A stretch of DNA of 64,000 nucleotides. Origin: an uncultured Candidatus Saccharibacteria bacterium. GTDB lineage: Bacteria; Patescibacteriota; Saccharimonadia; Saccharimonadales; Saccharimonadaceae. Below are positions 16,896-25,269 of the stretch, piece by piece. The stretch is from the NCBI GenBank assembly GCA_937981355.1, contig CALJPD010000011.1:62001-126000 (forward strand), written 5' to 3'. The position numbers were made by a program, and so were the translations under genes. Each line of letters starts with the position of its first letter. Position 1 is the first letter of the stretch. The notes beneath the pieces are model-generated. The model saw nothing but the letters and a program-made list of their open reading frames with translations. It did no database searches and was not told the DNA's origin.

Positions 16896-17744
16896 CTATT
16901 GTACCACTTCTACAGTGAATTGCCGAGGGCTAAACTGCAAATACACGCCATCGCCCACCACGTGGCGGCTGCCTGGACGAGCAGTCTTGATGGCTAGTAC
17001 CGCACGCTCAAGCCGCGGACGGGTTGGGCGCGGCGCACCTGCCCACATAATCATCGCACCCAATAGTTCCTGAGCGCTTGCTTCGTCAATCATAATCAAC
17101 CCATGGCGCTGGGCCGCAAACTGCGGCAAGAGGTGTTGCACTTCATCATTAATGGTGTGGCGCAGCGCAAGTTGCCGATCCCGCAGCGCGGTAATCTGCG
17201 CCGCCTGCTCTGCCGTAAGGAGCCGCTGAATGGAGCGCCGCAGCCGATTGCGCGTGTAGCGGTCACTCGCATTCGTCTCATCTTCTACCCATTCCAGGCG
17301 ATGAGCCAGTGCATAGGCGCGAATATCTGCCTTGCGCCAGCCCAGTAGTGGCCGCTCCACCCCAGGGCGACTCAGCACAGCAAGCCCACGCCAGCCCGTC
17401 CCACGCACCAGGTTAAGCGCCACTGTTTCTACTAAATCGTCCAAGTGATGTGCTGTTACCACTGGTGCTTGGTATTGCGCTGCTGTATCGAGCAAAAAAT
17501 CATACCGAGCCTCTCGCGCTGTCGCTTCGCTCGCATTCGGCCCAAGCTTAAGCTGAGTAGACACAAAGGGTAGTCCATAGCGCGCCGCCAATGCCGCCAC
17601 AAAGCGCGCATCTGCTGCCGATGCTTCGCCCCGGATTCCGTGATCGACATGCGCCACAATCAACGGCTCCGTCGCCTGCGCCGCCATCACATCCAAGAGC
17701 ACCACACTATCCACACCACCAGACACTGCAACAAGATATGCCAT
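16896..17744 (-). CDS. tilS: tRNA(Ile)-lysidine synthase TilS
   Basis: 282 residues. PP-loop SGGVDS at 8-13, HVDHGIRGEASAAD, VVTAHHLDDLVETVALNL and WVEDETNASDRYTRNRLR are TilS signatures. The enzyme converts C34 of tRNA-Ile(CAT) to lysidine so that it reads AUA. The C-terminal region is short compared with E. coli TilS. TATACT ends 6 nt before the ATG, so the operon tilS-ftsH-murJ-lepA(N) probably starts leaderless here. A candidate substrate tRNA lies 4 kb away at 21919. Confidence 0.9.
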   Translation of the reverse strand: MAYLVAVSGGVDSVVLLDVMAAQATEPLIVAHVDHGIRGEASAADARFVAALAARYGLPFVSTQLKLGPNASEATAREARYDFLLDTAAQYQAPVVTAHHLDDLVETVALNLVRGTGWRGLAVLSRPGVERPLLGWRKADIRAYALAHRLEWVEDETNASDRYTRNRLRRSIQRLLTAEQAAQITALRDRQLALRHTINDEVQHLLPQFAAQRHGLIMIDEASAQELLGAMIMWAGAPRPTRPRLERAVLAIKTARPGSRHVVGDGVYLQFSPRQFTVEVVQ

Positions 17745-17823
17745 GGCAATAGTATATTCATTTTGCCAAGAGGAGTAAATACTAGTTTTATTATGCGCAA
17801 TATGCTAGGCGCAGACACAAAAC

Positions 17824-17852
17824 AAGCCGCCCGGGAGGAGGAATGGCGGCTT
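17824..17852 (-). terminator. Hairpin AAGCCGCC/GGCGGCTT, probable terminator
   Basis: An 8-bp GC-rich stem with a 13-nt loop, followed on the minus strand by GTTTTGTG. It lies 340 bp after the stop of the oxidoreductase gene (18189) and 80 bp before tilS, so it could end transcription arriving from upstream. Confidence 0.45.
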
Positions 17853-18188
17853 GCATGATAGAGGAGGAGGTAGCGTGTGCTACTACAGGTAGTGTGCCCC
17901 GCCTTGCTTAAATGGAGCTGAAAGTGGACACTCTTTGCTATTTTAAATACACCGATGCAAGCCAGCGTGGCAGAGTCTTCACCAGTGAGCTTCTTGTAGG
18001 CTCTAGAGTCTCGCAAACTTCTTCGTAATATACTGCAAAGCAATAGGCCACACCCTATGCAATTTGCACCAGTAGCAGAGAATAAAAAACTAATCCGATG
18101 GTGTCGAGCTAAAAAAGCTCAAACTCCTAGATTATTAAGCAGCCAAAACTAAGAAGGCGAAAATACCTCAACTACAAAACAGATCTCT
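17853..18188. other. Intergenic region without recognised gene
   Basis: About 340 bp between the hairpin and the oxidoreductase stop. It holds purine-rich GAGGAGGAGG and a small GAGCTaaaaaAGCTC hairpin near 18106. I looked for tmRNA, RNase P and SRP RNA core motifs on both strands and found none. No ORF with a credible start. Confidence 0.4.
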
Positions 18189-19577
18189 CTACTTACGGGA
18201 TAATTTGCTTGCCGCAGTCCGCACTGCCTCACTCCACGTTAAGAAAACATGTGGAAGCTCTGCCAGCTGCTCAGCAGTGAGGTCGTGTTTGATAGCGAGC
18301 GTGACCTCTTGGATGAGCTCACTAGCCCGCGGAGCAACAATCGTCCCGCCGAGCAATACCCCTTGCTTGTCGCTAATCAGCTTGACGAATCCCTCACGGA
18401 AGTCACTTGTATTGCTGCGAGCAATCATCCCGAGCGGTACTAACACCTTATTAATCTTGAGATCGCGCTTAATACAGTCATCTTCATTAAAGCCCACACT
18501 GGCTACCTCTGGATAAATGAAGGTAGCGCGCGGCACTAACTCGTAGTCGAGCATCATTTGCGATTTGGGGTGAAGGATGTTGTGTGCTGTTAGCCGGCCC
18601 TCGCTCAAGACGGTGTGGGTTGGCACATCATTACCCAGCACGTGGCCCGCCGCATAGATATGCCGCACGTTGGTTTGGAAGAATTGGTTGACCTCAACAC
18701 CACCATCGGGCGAATACGTTACCTCGGCATTATCAAGCCCAATATCAATGGTTGGCTCTGGCTTGGTTGCTACCAAGACACGCTCTACTTCCATCGTCCG
18801 CTCAATACCACCACGGATATATTGGACGATCACATTACCACTTGGGCCACGCATGAGGGAGCGAATCGTCGTTTGCGTTAGGACCGACAGTGGTTGGTCG
18901 CGCTGCAGGAGGCTGCTCACCGCCTCACTTACCTCTTCATCCTCAGTCGGCAAAATGCGCGATGACTGCTCTGCCACCGACACCGTACTACCAAAGGTCG
19001 CAAAGAAATGCGCTAGCTCAATCGCCGTCGTCGTCGCACCAATGATCAATAGGCTGCGAGGCGGGCGGCTCAGTTTGAGAGCGGTGCGTGGTGTCAGCCA
19101 GTCAATCGTCTCGATACCTGCAATCGCTGGCTGGGTCACGTGTGCCCCTGTTGCGATCAAAACATGCCCTGCTGTTACTTCATGGTCACCAATCGTTACA
19201 GTGTGCTGGTCACGTAAGACACCTTTGCCGTAGAATGTATCAATCCCTTGTTGGTTATAATAGTGCTCGTTATCGCCCGCACCAGTCCGCTCTACCACTG
19301 TATTTTTCCAGTGCTGGATGGCTGGGTAGTCAAAATCCACTCGCGATGTATCGAGCCCAAACTGGTGACCCCGCTGGATACGATTGTAAAGCTGTGCCAC
19401 ACCCAGCAACGTCTTGACGGGGATATCTCCCCAATTAGGCGCACCACCACCAAAGGTGTCTGCCTCAATCAGCCCCACCTTCTTATCTGCCCGGGCCGCC
19501 ACCAAAGCCGCAGTACTGCCAGCTGCACCACTACCCAGCACCAACAAATCATAATCGTAGCGTGGTCGTCGTATCAT
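18189..19577 (-). CDS. Dihydrolipoamide dehydrogenase-like flavoprotein lacking redox cysteines
   Basis: 462 residues with the class I pyridine nucleotide-disulfide oxidoreductase layout: FAD site GSGAAG (15-20), IATGAHV, NAD(P) site GATTTAIELA, FAD site IYAAGHV and a dimerisation domain. The CxxxxC disulfide is missing: FGGGAPNWGDIPVKTLL has Ala46 and Asp51 where the cysteines should be. The C-terminal catalytic His-Glu region is also altered (HVFLTWSEAV). A normal disulfide reductase reaction is therefore not possible; an oxidase, diaphorase or structural role is inference. AAGGAG lies 8 nt before the ATG. Confidence 0.85.
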   Translation of the reverse strand: MIRRPRYDYDLLVLGSGAAGSTAALVAARADKKVGLIEADTFGGGAPNWGDIPVKTLLGVAQLYNRIQRGHQFGLDTSRVDFDYPAIQHWKNTVVERTGAGDNEHYYNQQGIDTFYGKGVLRDQHTVTIGDHEVTAGHVLIATGAHVTQPAIAGIETIDWLTPRTALKLSRPPRSLLIIGATTTAIELAHFFATFGSTVSVAEQSSRILPTEDEEVSEAVSSLLQRDQPLSVLTQTTIRSLMRGPSGNVIVQYIRGGIERTMEVERVLVATKPEPTIDIGLDNAEVTYSPDGGVEVNQFFQTNVRHIYAAGHVLGNDVPTHTVLSEGRLTAHNILHPKSQMMLDYELVPRATFIYPEVASVGFNEDDCIKRDLKINKVLVPLGMIARSNTSDFREGFVKLISDKQGVLLGGTIVAPRASELIQEVTLAIKHDLTAEQLAELPHVFLTWSEAVRTAASKLSRK

Positions 19578-19691
19578 GTGGTGGTTCTCCTTAACTCCTG
19601 ATTGGGCGTTTTCTCTATTATACCACTGGCCTGGGCAAAAAAGAACGCCAAAACACTCGTCTGAGCCCTAGTCTTCTTACTAATTCTCTGC

Positions 19692-19697
19692 TATAAT
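19692..19697 (+). promoter_or_regulatory. -10 box of tRNA-Met
   Basis: TATAAT ending 11 nt before the first base of the mature tRNA, preceded by TTACTAAT-like sequence. The primary transcript would have almost no 5' extension. Confidence 0.55.
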
Positions 19698-19708
19698 GCG
19701 TCATGTTT

Positions 19709-19785
19709 GGCACCGTAGCTCAGCTGGTTAGAGCGCAGGACTCATAAGCCTGAGGTCACTGGTTCGATCCCAGTCGGTGCTACCA
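19709..19785 (+). tRNA. tRNA-Met (CAT), elongator
   Basis: Full cloverleaf: acceptor GGCACCG/CGGTGCT with a G-U first pair, D arm GCTC/GAGC, anticodon loop CTCATAA, T arm ACTGG/CCAGT with TTCGATC, and encoded ACCA. It resembles elongator tRNA-Met more than the other two CAT tRNAs nearby. The last anticodon-stem pair is an A-G mismatch. A U-rich terminator follows immediately. Confidence 0.85.
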
Positions 19786-19796
19786 GATATGATAGG

Positions 19797-19828
19797 CGGC
19801 GTACAATAAGTGCGCCGTTTTGTTTTTT
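19797..19828 (+). terminator. Rho-independent terminator after tRNA-Met
   Basis: Stem GGCGTAC/GTGCGCC, 5-nt loop, then TTTTGTTTTTT. Starts 12 nt after the tRNA CCA end. Confidence 0.75.
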
Positions 19829-19863
19829 ATCCAAGGCTATAGCCTATATCGGATGTGCGAGGA

Positions 19864-19886
19864 TGAATATTATAGGGGTATGTTCA
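19864..19886. repeat. Dispersed inverted repeat, copy B
   Basis: TGAATAT, 9 bp, ATGTTCA: a perfect match to the consensus. It lies between the convergent tRNA-Met and a 38-codon ORF. Its right arm touches a second hairpin, AAAGCACCT/AGGTGCTTT (19886-19918). Confidence 0.65.
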
Positions 19887-19918
19887 AAGCACCTCAGGCG
19901 CATCACCCAAGGTGCTTT
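19886..19918. terminator. Hairpin AAAGCACCT/AGGTGCTTT
   Basis: A 9-bp perfect stem with a loop of about 15 nt, placed just after the stop of the 38-codon minus-strand ORF. It lacks a long U tract, so termination is possible but not certain. Confidence 0.4.
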
Positions 19919-19925
19919 CGATCGT

Positions 19926-20042
19926 TTAGAGTTCTACCTCTGCTAATTTGCTGTGGCGCGCGGCAATGAATGCCCGCAGCTCTGCCATACTACGCGACCG
20001 ATTCCAGGTGGCGAGTATGGTTTCTTTTGTCTTTTTTCGCAT
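19926..20042 (-). CDS. 38-aa hypothetical protein
   Basis: Short ORF MRKKTKETILATWNRSRSMA... followed by an amphipathic helix (ELRAFIAARHSKL). AGAGGG lies 5 nt before the ATG and GATAAT about 25 nt upstream; a hairpin follows the stop. The base composition is like its neighbours. No family recognised; support comes from signals, not homology. Confidence 0.4.
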   Translation of the reverse strand: MRKKTKETILATWNRSRSMAELRAFIAARHSKLAEVEL

Positions 20043-20450
20043 ATCTACCCTCTTTTTTGTGTTGTCATTATCGACCTACCTCGATCCTAGCATATATACG
20101 AACAAAATGCAAACAAATTGTTTCTTAATTTACTTTTTACCTTATTCATCCCCGTTATTTACTATTTATTCTAAGAACCTTTGTGTATCGTACTTTGTGT
20201 GTCACCTCTGAAGCTCTGTCATTACTTACATTACACCCTCTTTGTCTTTCGGTCTTCACGATAGAGACAATAGCTGCTGACTGTATTAAAGGTGTGAACA
20301 GTACCTACCAGCTCATGCGCCAGTAATAAGTCTCCTCTCATTTGAACAAAAAACTACACTCTACTAGACGCCAGTAGTAAAGGCACCAAGAATAGTTTTG
20401 AGGTTGATACTAACCTCATTCCATCTCTACCCTCTCAAGATAATCCAAAG
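20043..20450. other. Intergenic region, AT-rich
   Basis: About 400 bp with no credible ORF. A small GAGGTT/AACCTC hairpin occurs near 20400. Low-GC stretches around 20100-20200 may contain upstream promoter sequence for the 38-codon ORF; nothing else recognised. Confidence 0.35.
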
Positions 20451-20475
20451 CAAAAACCCTACCGTGTGGTAGGGT
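20451..20475 (-). terminator. Rho-independent terminator after tRNA-fMet
   Basis: On the minus strand, ACCCTACC/GGTAGGGT with a 4-nt loop, then TTTTTG. It begins 9 nt after the tRNA 3' end. Confidence 0.75.
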
Positions 20476-20482
20476 CCTTACC

Positions 20483-20561
<79 letters not shown>

Positions 20562-20574
20562 TTACGGTTCTTAT

Positions 20575-20612
20575 TCTACCAGTGATGAATGCCGATTGTC
20601 AAGGATTTACCA
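20575..20612 (-). promoter_or_regulatory. Promoter of tRNA-fMet
   Basis: Minus strand TTGACA, 18 bp, TAGAAT, ending 11 nt before the tRNA. One of the few places here with a consensus -35 box, fitting a strong stable-RNA promoter. Confidence 0.6.
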
Positions 20613-20644
20613 CCTGAATATCAAGATTTCCGCTCCCCCGCTTG

Positions 20645-21103
20645 TTATTTATCCTTTTGCTGGGCCTGCTCAGCTGCACCACCAAAGAGGAAGGTCACCC
20701 ACTGCTCGAAGTTGCTACTCTGTGTATCGGGGTTGGTAGGCTTATCGGTTGGTGGGTCGTGCGCCTCAGAGCTATTCTTGGGTAGCACAATCACCTTCTC
20801 GCCAGGTGCCACTAGGCCAAGTTTCTCACGAGCAGCAAGCTCTTTATATTCGTCGCTCTCGCGGAAATTCTTTTGGTATTGCAGCGTTTGCGTCTCAAGC
20901 TCGGTGAGGACAAGCTGCCGCCGTTTCGTCTCTAGCTCGCGCTGCTGCGTATAGTTCTGCTGGAGACGTGCTACCGACTGCCAGGCAAGGTATGTCGCAA
21001 TCACGAGCGCAAGCGCCAGCACAATGGTATTGAGCTGGAGATAATCATGCTTGATCTTGTAGATGATGTGGCGCTTGGTAGTGTCGCTGAACACAAACTT
21101 CAT
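20645..21103 (-). CDS. Septum formation initiator (FtsB/DivIC-like)
   Basis: 152 residues: short cytoplasmic basic N-terminus, one membrane helix (about 26-44), a coiled coil (45-85) and the family box EYKELAAREKLGLVAPGEKVIVLP. A disordered tail follows. It would act in the divisome with FtsL/FtsQ, bitopic in the membrane. TATAAT ends 8 nt before the ATG, predicting a leaderless mRNA. Confidence 0.8.
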   Translation of the reverse strand: MKFVFSDTTKRHIIYKIKHDYLQLNTIVLALALVIATYLAWQSVARLQQNYTQQRELETKRRQLVLTELETQTLQYQKNFRESDEYKELAAREKLGLVAPGEKVIVLPKNSSEAHDPPTDKPTNPDTQSSNFEQWVTFLFGGAAEQAQQKDK

Positions 21104-21241
21104 AGGCTTCTATTATACCGTAGACCGCGCAGTTGCTGCAAAAGCTGCGGCCAGCAAAAAACACGCTGCGCACCACAATTTTGGTCAAAAATCGCTCATA
21201 GACTTGCCAGGTGTCGACCTCTGTGCTATAACCAATGCAAG

Positions 21242-21874
21242 ATGACACATATACAACCTTCTCATAGGGCTGTGCTTGAGAGCAGTCCAGTGTTACCAGT
21301 AACGCCAGAAACGATAGTTGGTGCTGTGACATATGCAACAGTACGGGTAGGCCAATTAGCAATACAAGGCGAGCTATTTAGTGATAGCGATACTTCTTAT
21401 TCTGCCGATCATGAACAAACCGAGCCTATACCCGCAATACACCCCAACACTCATACCACAGGCGGCTCTACCTCTGAAACGCAGCCAAAGAGGCCTACAT
21501 TTGATGATCTCCTTGCCCGACAACGCTCTGTTAATGCGCTTGGGCGCAAACGCACTCGTCATTCTACCCCCGAACTTATCAATGCTTGGCGAGAGCTCGA
21601 TCACGCCATTGCCAACCATCTTTTTGGCATGTCACCACAAGAATATAAAAAGTGCCGCACTGAGGCGACGGAGCAATTCTATGCAATCGTTGCATACCGC
21701 CGAAAAGTACGTGATGCCGCTAAAACCACTCACCCATCCCAAACCGCCGCTCAGCACAGCAATAGGCCACAGCGAAGCGCACGAGAAAGATTATTCAGCC
21801 CTCAGGATGCCGCCGCTGGAGAATATGTAGTGCGTCCAAATCTACCAAAAACCCCTAAGAAGCTCGACTACTAG
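21242..21874 (+). CDS. Hypothetical soluble protein
   Basis: 210 residues from the ATG at 21242, chosen because TATAAC ends 9 nt before it and the extra upstream frame is not protein-like. The first 90 residues look disordered. A helical core follows: RPTFDDLLARQRSVNALGRK, then INAWRELDHAIANHLFGMSPQEYKK (written here in two parts). A basic, Pro-rich tail ends it. Transcribed divergently from ftsB. Not recognised. Confidence 0.55.
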   Translation: MTHIQPSHRAVLESSPVLPVTPETIVGAVTYATVRVGQLAIQGELFSDSDTSYSADHEQTEPIPAIHPNTHTTGGSTSETQPKRPTFDDLLARQRSVNALGRKRTRHSTPELINAWRELDHAIANHLFGMSPQEYKKCRTEATEQFYAIVAYRRKVRDAAKTTHPSQTAAQHSNRPQRSARERLFSPQDAAAGEYVVRPNLPKTPKKLDY

Positions 21875-21918
21875 TAGCATATACACCAATAATACGGTAT
21901 AATGTGGCAAGTGGATCT

Positions 21919-21994
21919 GGGGGCGTAGCTCAGTGGTCAGAGCAGCGGGCTCATAACCTGTTGGTCGCTGGTTCAAGTCCAGCCGCCCCCACCA
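21919..21994 (+). tRNA. tRNA (CAT), probably tRNA-Ile2
   Basis: GGGGGCG/CGCCCCC acceptor, anticodon loop CTCATAA, T arm GCTGG/CCAGC, encoded ACCA. The D-loop AGTGGTCA and the TTGGTCGCTGG variable/T-arm region resemble E. coli ileX, so I assign it to AUA-reading tRNA-Ile whose C34 is modified by TilS. The alternative is a second elongator Met. TATAAT lies about 16 nt upstream. Confidence 0.8.
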
Positions 21995-22064
21995 TTGCAA
22001 AGATTAGTCATAGCACGCCCATAGTGGCGTGTTTTGAGTATGCGCAAACGGTATTAATAGGACT

Positions 22065-22172
22065 ATGAGTAACGCAGCTAACCGCATAGACTATATCGAG
22101 TTTCCAGCCCGAGATGCTACGAAGTTGGCTACAGTAAAAGCGCTTTTATCTTCAAGACCCAGCAGGCAATAA
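22065..22172 (+). pseudogene. Relic of a VOC/glyoxalase-like gene
   Basis: 35 codons MSNAANRIDYIEFPARDATK... that match the opening of VOC-superfamily proteins (usual continuation: VKAFY...VFGW), then stop. No remainder of the domain follows in any frame before the next gene. An intact VOC gene sits 300 bp downstream. Confidence 0.5.
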
Positions 22173-22290
22173 CCTTGCAGCTTGGTTGGAGTAATCATTA
22201 GGAATTTTACGATTGTATTAGCAACATCATACTATTGCTTATTGCAAAACTTCATTGCATATAGTCGTTACTTTCTGCTATACTACAGCT

Positions 22291-22473
22291 ATGAAGAGCA
22301 AAAAATTATCCGACAAGATCATCATTGCATGGCTGGCAGTGCTTACCATCGGCCTCCTGTCGCTTATCGGCTGGGCCGTAGCACTGCAAAACAACTACCA
22401 CAGCGCAGTCGACTCGCTTGGTAAGCAAGTGTTTGACCTTCAAGTGCAGCTTAATCAAAAGACTCAGCGGTAA
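22291..22473 (+). CDS. Small single-pass membrane protein (60 aa)
   Basis: Basic N-terminus MKSKKLSDK, a membrane helix (about 10-31), then a coiled-coil-like tail with heptad spacing (YHSAVDSLGKQVFDLQVQLN). TATACT ends 6 nt before the ATG. It ends 5 nt before the VOC gene, so the two are likely co-transcribed. Layout is FtsL/FtsB-like, but no family assignment is possible. Confidence 0.6.
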   Translation: MKSKKLSDKIIIAWLAVLTIGLLSLIGWAVALQNNYHSAVDSLGKQVFDLQVQLNQKTQR

Positions 22474-22478
22474 TCATC

Positions 22479-22919
22479 ATGCCTACCCTCCATCACATCG
22501 CACTCTCGGTACGCAGCGCTGGCGCAAGCATCCAGTTCTACAAACGCCTTGGCTTCACTGAGGTAGTTGTGTGGCATGCACCAGATGGTACGTTGAGTAT
22601 TCACCAGCTGATGAACTCCAGTGATGTAATCCTCGAGCTCTTTGCTTATGCCCACAATACACACCAACCACAAGCACAGCCAGCAATTGGCAATGATCTT
22701 GAGACGGTTGGCGTCAAGCATATTGGCCTTAGCGTTGATAATCTCGATGAGTTTCACGCAGCAGCCCTTAGCTGGGGCGAGCCAACCGATATTGTGATGG
22801 GGCGGACTGGCTTTCGCTACTGCTTCATCAAAGACCCAGACGGCAACTGGGTGGAAATCGTCGAAGACAAGCGCAACCTCGTACCAGGTATGGCAGTCGT
22901 GGATATGTCGTCGTCATAA
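22479..22919 (+). CDS. VOC family protein (glyoxalase-like)
   Basis: 146 residues. TLHHIALSVRSAGASIQFYKRLGF opens the first beta-alpha-beta-beta-beta unit (shown in full only by its ends: TLHH...RLGF), and KHIGLSVDNLDEF plus FIKDPDGNWVEIVE the second. Metal ligands expected in this fold (His near 5, Glu near the middle, His near 76, Glu near the end) are plausible. Substrate unknown; glyoxalase or antibiotic-resistance type cannot be separated. Confidence 0.78.
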   Translation: MPTLHHIALSVRSAGASIQFYKRLGFTEVVVWHAPDGTLSIHQLMNSSDVILELFAYAHNTHQPQAQPAIGNDLETVGVKHIGLSVDNLDEFHAAALSWGEPTDIVMGRTGFRYCFIKDPDGNWVEIVEDKRNLVPGMAVVDMSSS

Positions 22920-22942
22920 TATTTAGCCAGCAAAGGAGGAAT

Positions 22943-23680
22943 ATGTCTCATTCAGTCATACTCACTCAACTCGCCAACAGTGGCTGGAGCCAGTGCCCAT
23001 CAATTGCTCGTGCCTTAGCCGAAGCTGGTATTCCTGTACCAACTGAAGCTTATCTACGGAGCGCCTTTGACATATCGGTCTGGGATACGGTTGCAACGCT
23101 ATCTAGCGATCTGTCACGGCACTTTCAGAGCTACCCCTTCGCTGAGGAGGCTATCTATGGCCCACTCCTAGTGCCGCACGCCCGTTTGTTTGATGTGCGC
23201 CGATCTCAAAGCAGACATATCCGCAGCAGCCAACCTGAGATAACCAAGCCAGACTTCGTCGACGAGCGCCTTCCTTTTGGCGCTGACCATACTGACCTTG
23301 CAGCTCCTTGGACACTCTTCGTTACCATTATCTCTGATGCTGGCCTAGCAATGGGCAGTTACAACGATATCACTGCACAGCCCAGGAATATATACACCGT
23401 CAACAGCTCCGACACGCGCCAACTGATGACCCGACAACTATGGTGTGCGCTCGTCTTGCAAAATCCCCAAGCACCAGACTGCGAACAACGCAAACGCTGG
23501 ACGAGTACACTCTTTGCTGGTGAAGCATTGATTGATGGCAGCGCTGTCTCAGGGACAGTCTTGCATGGCCAGGTGCGCCAACGTCTCGGCAAAGCCACTC
23601 GTGGTAGTTCGCCAATGCGCGTTCGTCCAGCACTGCATGTGGGGAGCGCTGCACCAATGCATAACATGTCGTATAGCTAA
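22943..23680 (+). CDS. Hypothetical protein (245 aa)
   Basis: Soluble alpha/beta-looking protein with no signal peptide or membrane segment. Notable motifs: GWSQCPSIARALAEAGIPVP, FGADHTDLAAPWTLF and YNDITAQPRNIY. AAAGGAGGAAT stands directly before the ATG, one of the best ribosome sites in the window, so it is a leadered gene following the VOC gene by 23 nt. Not recognised. Confidence 0.55.
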   Translation: MSHSVILTQLANSGWSQCPSIARALAEAGIPVPTEAYLRSAFDISVWDTVATLSSDLSRHFQSYPFAEEAIYGPLLVPHARLFDVRRSQSRHIRSSQPEITKPDFVDERLPFGADHTDLAAPWTLFVTIISDAGLAMGSYNDITAQPRNIYTVNSSDTRQLMTRQLWCALVLQNPQAPDCEQRKRWTSTLFAGEALIDGSAVSGTVLHGQVRQRLGKATRGSSPMRVRPALHVGSAAPMHNMSYS

Positions 23681-23911
23681 TTGCTAATACGCAGCTTATG
23701 CGCTCACACCTCCTCTCATACTCCTCTTGCTGCGAACGGCGCAAAACGAGAGAAAACGCAGCTCACGCTGAGCGCCGCTCTCTAGTGCTCTGAGTGGTGC
23801 GAGAGCGTACTTCTCTATACAAACTTAGTTATCGTCACGCGGTATAGGCTCGCGGCTTACTTCATCTCATACTCTACTTGCTTTGTAGCCCTCTCTTGCA
23901 CTAAGTTCAGC

Positions 23912-23945
23912 AAAAAGACCCTTCTGTTACAGAAAGGTCTTTTTT
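23912..23945. terminator. Bidirectional terminator
   Basis: AAAAAGACC...TTCTG/CAGAA...GGTCTTTTTT: stem flanked by A and T runs. It serves the convergent genes ending at 23680 (+) and 23946 (-). Confidence 0.75.
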
Positions 23946-24212
23946 CTATATACAAGTGTCCGGGTTATTTGGTTGCTTAGCGGCCTTCTTGGCGGGCTTT
24001 GCCGCGTCTTTCTTGGCAGCAAAGGGGAATTTGTTGCGTGAGTGCTCCTTCACATAGTAGCCCTCAGGCATGTCACACGGCTCACCCTTGCCGTTGTTTG
24101 GTGATTTGCAAAAATAGTAAATCGTCCGCTTTACGCCACCGCGCAATACCGCATCCTTTTGCGTGTGCAAGTAGTATGTAGTACCATTCGAACTAGTATA
24201 TTCGTAAGCCAT
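23946..24212 (-). CDS. Small YLH/IYYF domain protein with lysine-rich tail
   Basis: 88 residues. The core YEYTSSNGTTYYLHTQ...LRGGVKRTIYYF looks like a short beta domain that I associate with small Saccharibacteria/CPR proteins (from memory, not searched). A Lys/Ala-rich tail (AAKKDAAKPAKKAAK) suggests nucleic acid or surface binding. AGGAGG lies 6 nt before the ATG. Alone between a terminator and a 278-bp gap. Confidence 0.55.
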   Translation of the reverse strand: MAYEYTSSNGTTYYLHTQKDAVLRGGVKRTIYYFCKSPNNGKGEPCDMPEGYYVKEHSRNKFPFAAKKDAAKPAKKAAKQPNNPDTCI

Positions 24213-24490
24213 AGTGCTCCTCCTATTTGATCTTACAAAACCTAGCCTACATGCTCATAAAATGGATGTCAACACTTTGGTAACGATTTTTTACAGAGAT
24301 AACGGCCAAGGGTAAGCAATTTTGTTTTTTGCTTATGGTTATTGTGTATGATAGATGTTGGTACGATTTTTGTACGATAAACAGGGGTCAAGCATAAATT
24401 TTATGGAGCACCCAGCGAACGCTTGCTCAAGACCATCATGCGTGTTGTACGTGTTGTAAATTATGTTGTAGTTTTTTATTTTTTGGCTAC

Positions 24491-25126
24491 TTATTTCGCC
24501 GCTCGATACTGAACGCGCAGCATAATCCGCAAAATAATCATCCCCACAATACGCCCAAGAATGGCCGAGATAACTACGCCAGTAAGGAGAATCGTCCAGC
24601 CAGCGAAATCGGGCGACCATAGCGGTGCGCTGAAGTTGTAGTGGTAGAGGCTGGTGTCGGGCATTTTGGCAGTCTGAAGGCCAGCATTGGTGCTACTGAG
24701 CTTGCCAAGCTCCTCGTAGACACAGCGCACATAGTCAATCGACCAGCTATGGAACCGTGGCTTACACACTGCATCGGCCTTAGCATTGGCGGTTTGGCCA
24801 GCACGATTGGTAGTACTCATTGAGGCGTTAAGCGCAGCCTTGACGTCGCGATTGTACTGCTCTTGCAGGTAAATTGGGCCAGTATCGGTATTCATGTGGG
24901 CAGAGGAATACTGCTGGAGGTCAGCGATACGCTGGCGAATCTGCTCCATATTACCCGCCTTGTCAGCCGAGAGAACTGCTCGTCGCCGCTCAGTCATCCC
25001 CACATTATTGAGCCGCAAAAAGGTTGCCGACAGCACGAGCAGCACCATAAGCAGTAGCACCAGGTGCCACATCTTAATGCGCCGGAGTCGCTTCATCGAC
25101 CGCTTGACTTGCTGTTTGTTTGCCAT
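24491..25126 (-). CDS. Hypothetical bitopic/two-helix membrane protein
   Basis: Basic N-terminus, membrane helix (about 20-40), extracytoplasmic domain of about 130 residues with two cysteines (CKPRFHSWSIDYVRC) that could form a disulfide, then a second hydrophobic helix near the C-terminus. I take the ATG at 25126; a GTG at 25150 is possible and would sit about 15 nt after TATACT. A DsbA homologue is encoded elsewhere in the window. Not recognised. Confidence 0.55.
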   Translation of the reverse strand: MANKQQVKRSMKRLRRIKMWHLVLLLMVLLVLSATFLRLNNVGMTERRRAVLSADKAGNMEQIRQRIADLQQYSSAHMNTDTGPIYLQEQYNRDVKAALNASMSTTNRAGQTANAKADAVCKPRFHSWSIDYVRCVYEELGKLSSTNAGLQTAKMPDTSLYHYNFSAPLWSPDFAGWTILLTGVVISAILGRIVGMIILRIMLRVQYRAAK

Positions 25127-25269
25127 GCTATGTACCCTACGTATGCCCACTTATGCTTTGGGTCTAGTATAGCATAACCTCAATATTGAACCCAGTAGCG
25201 CGAGGTGGAGCAATCACGCTCCTTAGCTACCTCTGGTGGTTTTGTGCCAGAGGCGGTACAATGGAAGGT

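Noticed and set aside
17745..18188. tmRNA, RNase P or SRP RNA in the gap between tilS and the flavoprotein gene
   Set aside because: None of the conserved core motifs of these RNAs is visible; only short hairpins are present.
24213..24490. Possible small gene or repeat array in the gap with GTACGAT and TGTTGTA repeats
   Set aside because: Only two or three imperfect units and no ORF with a credible start; nothing supportable.
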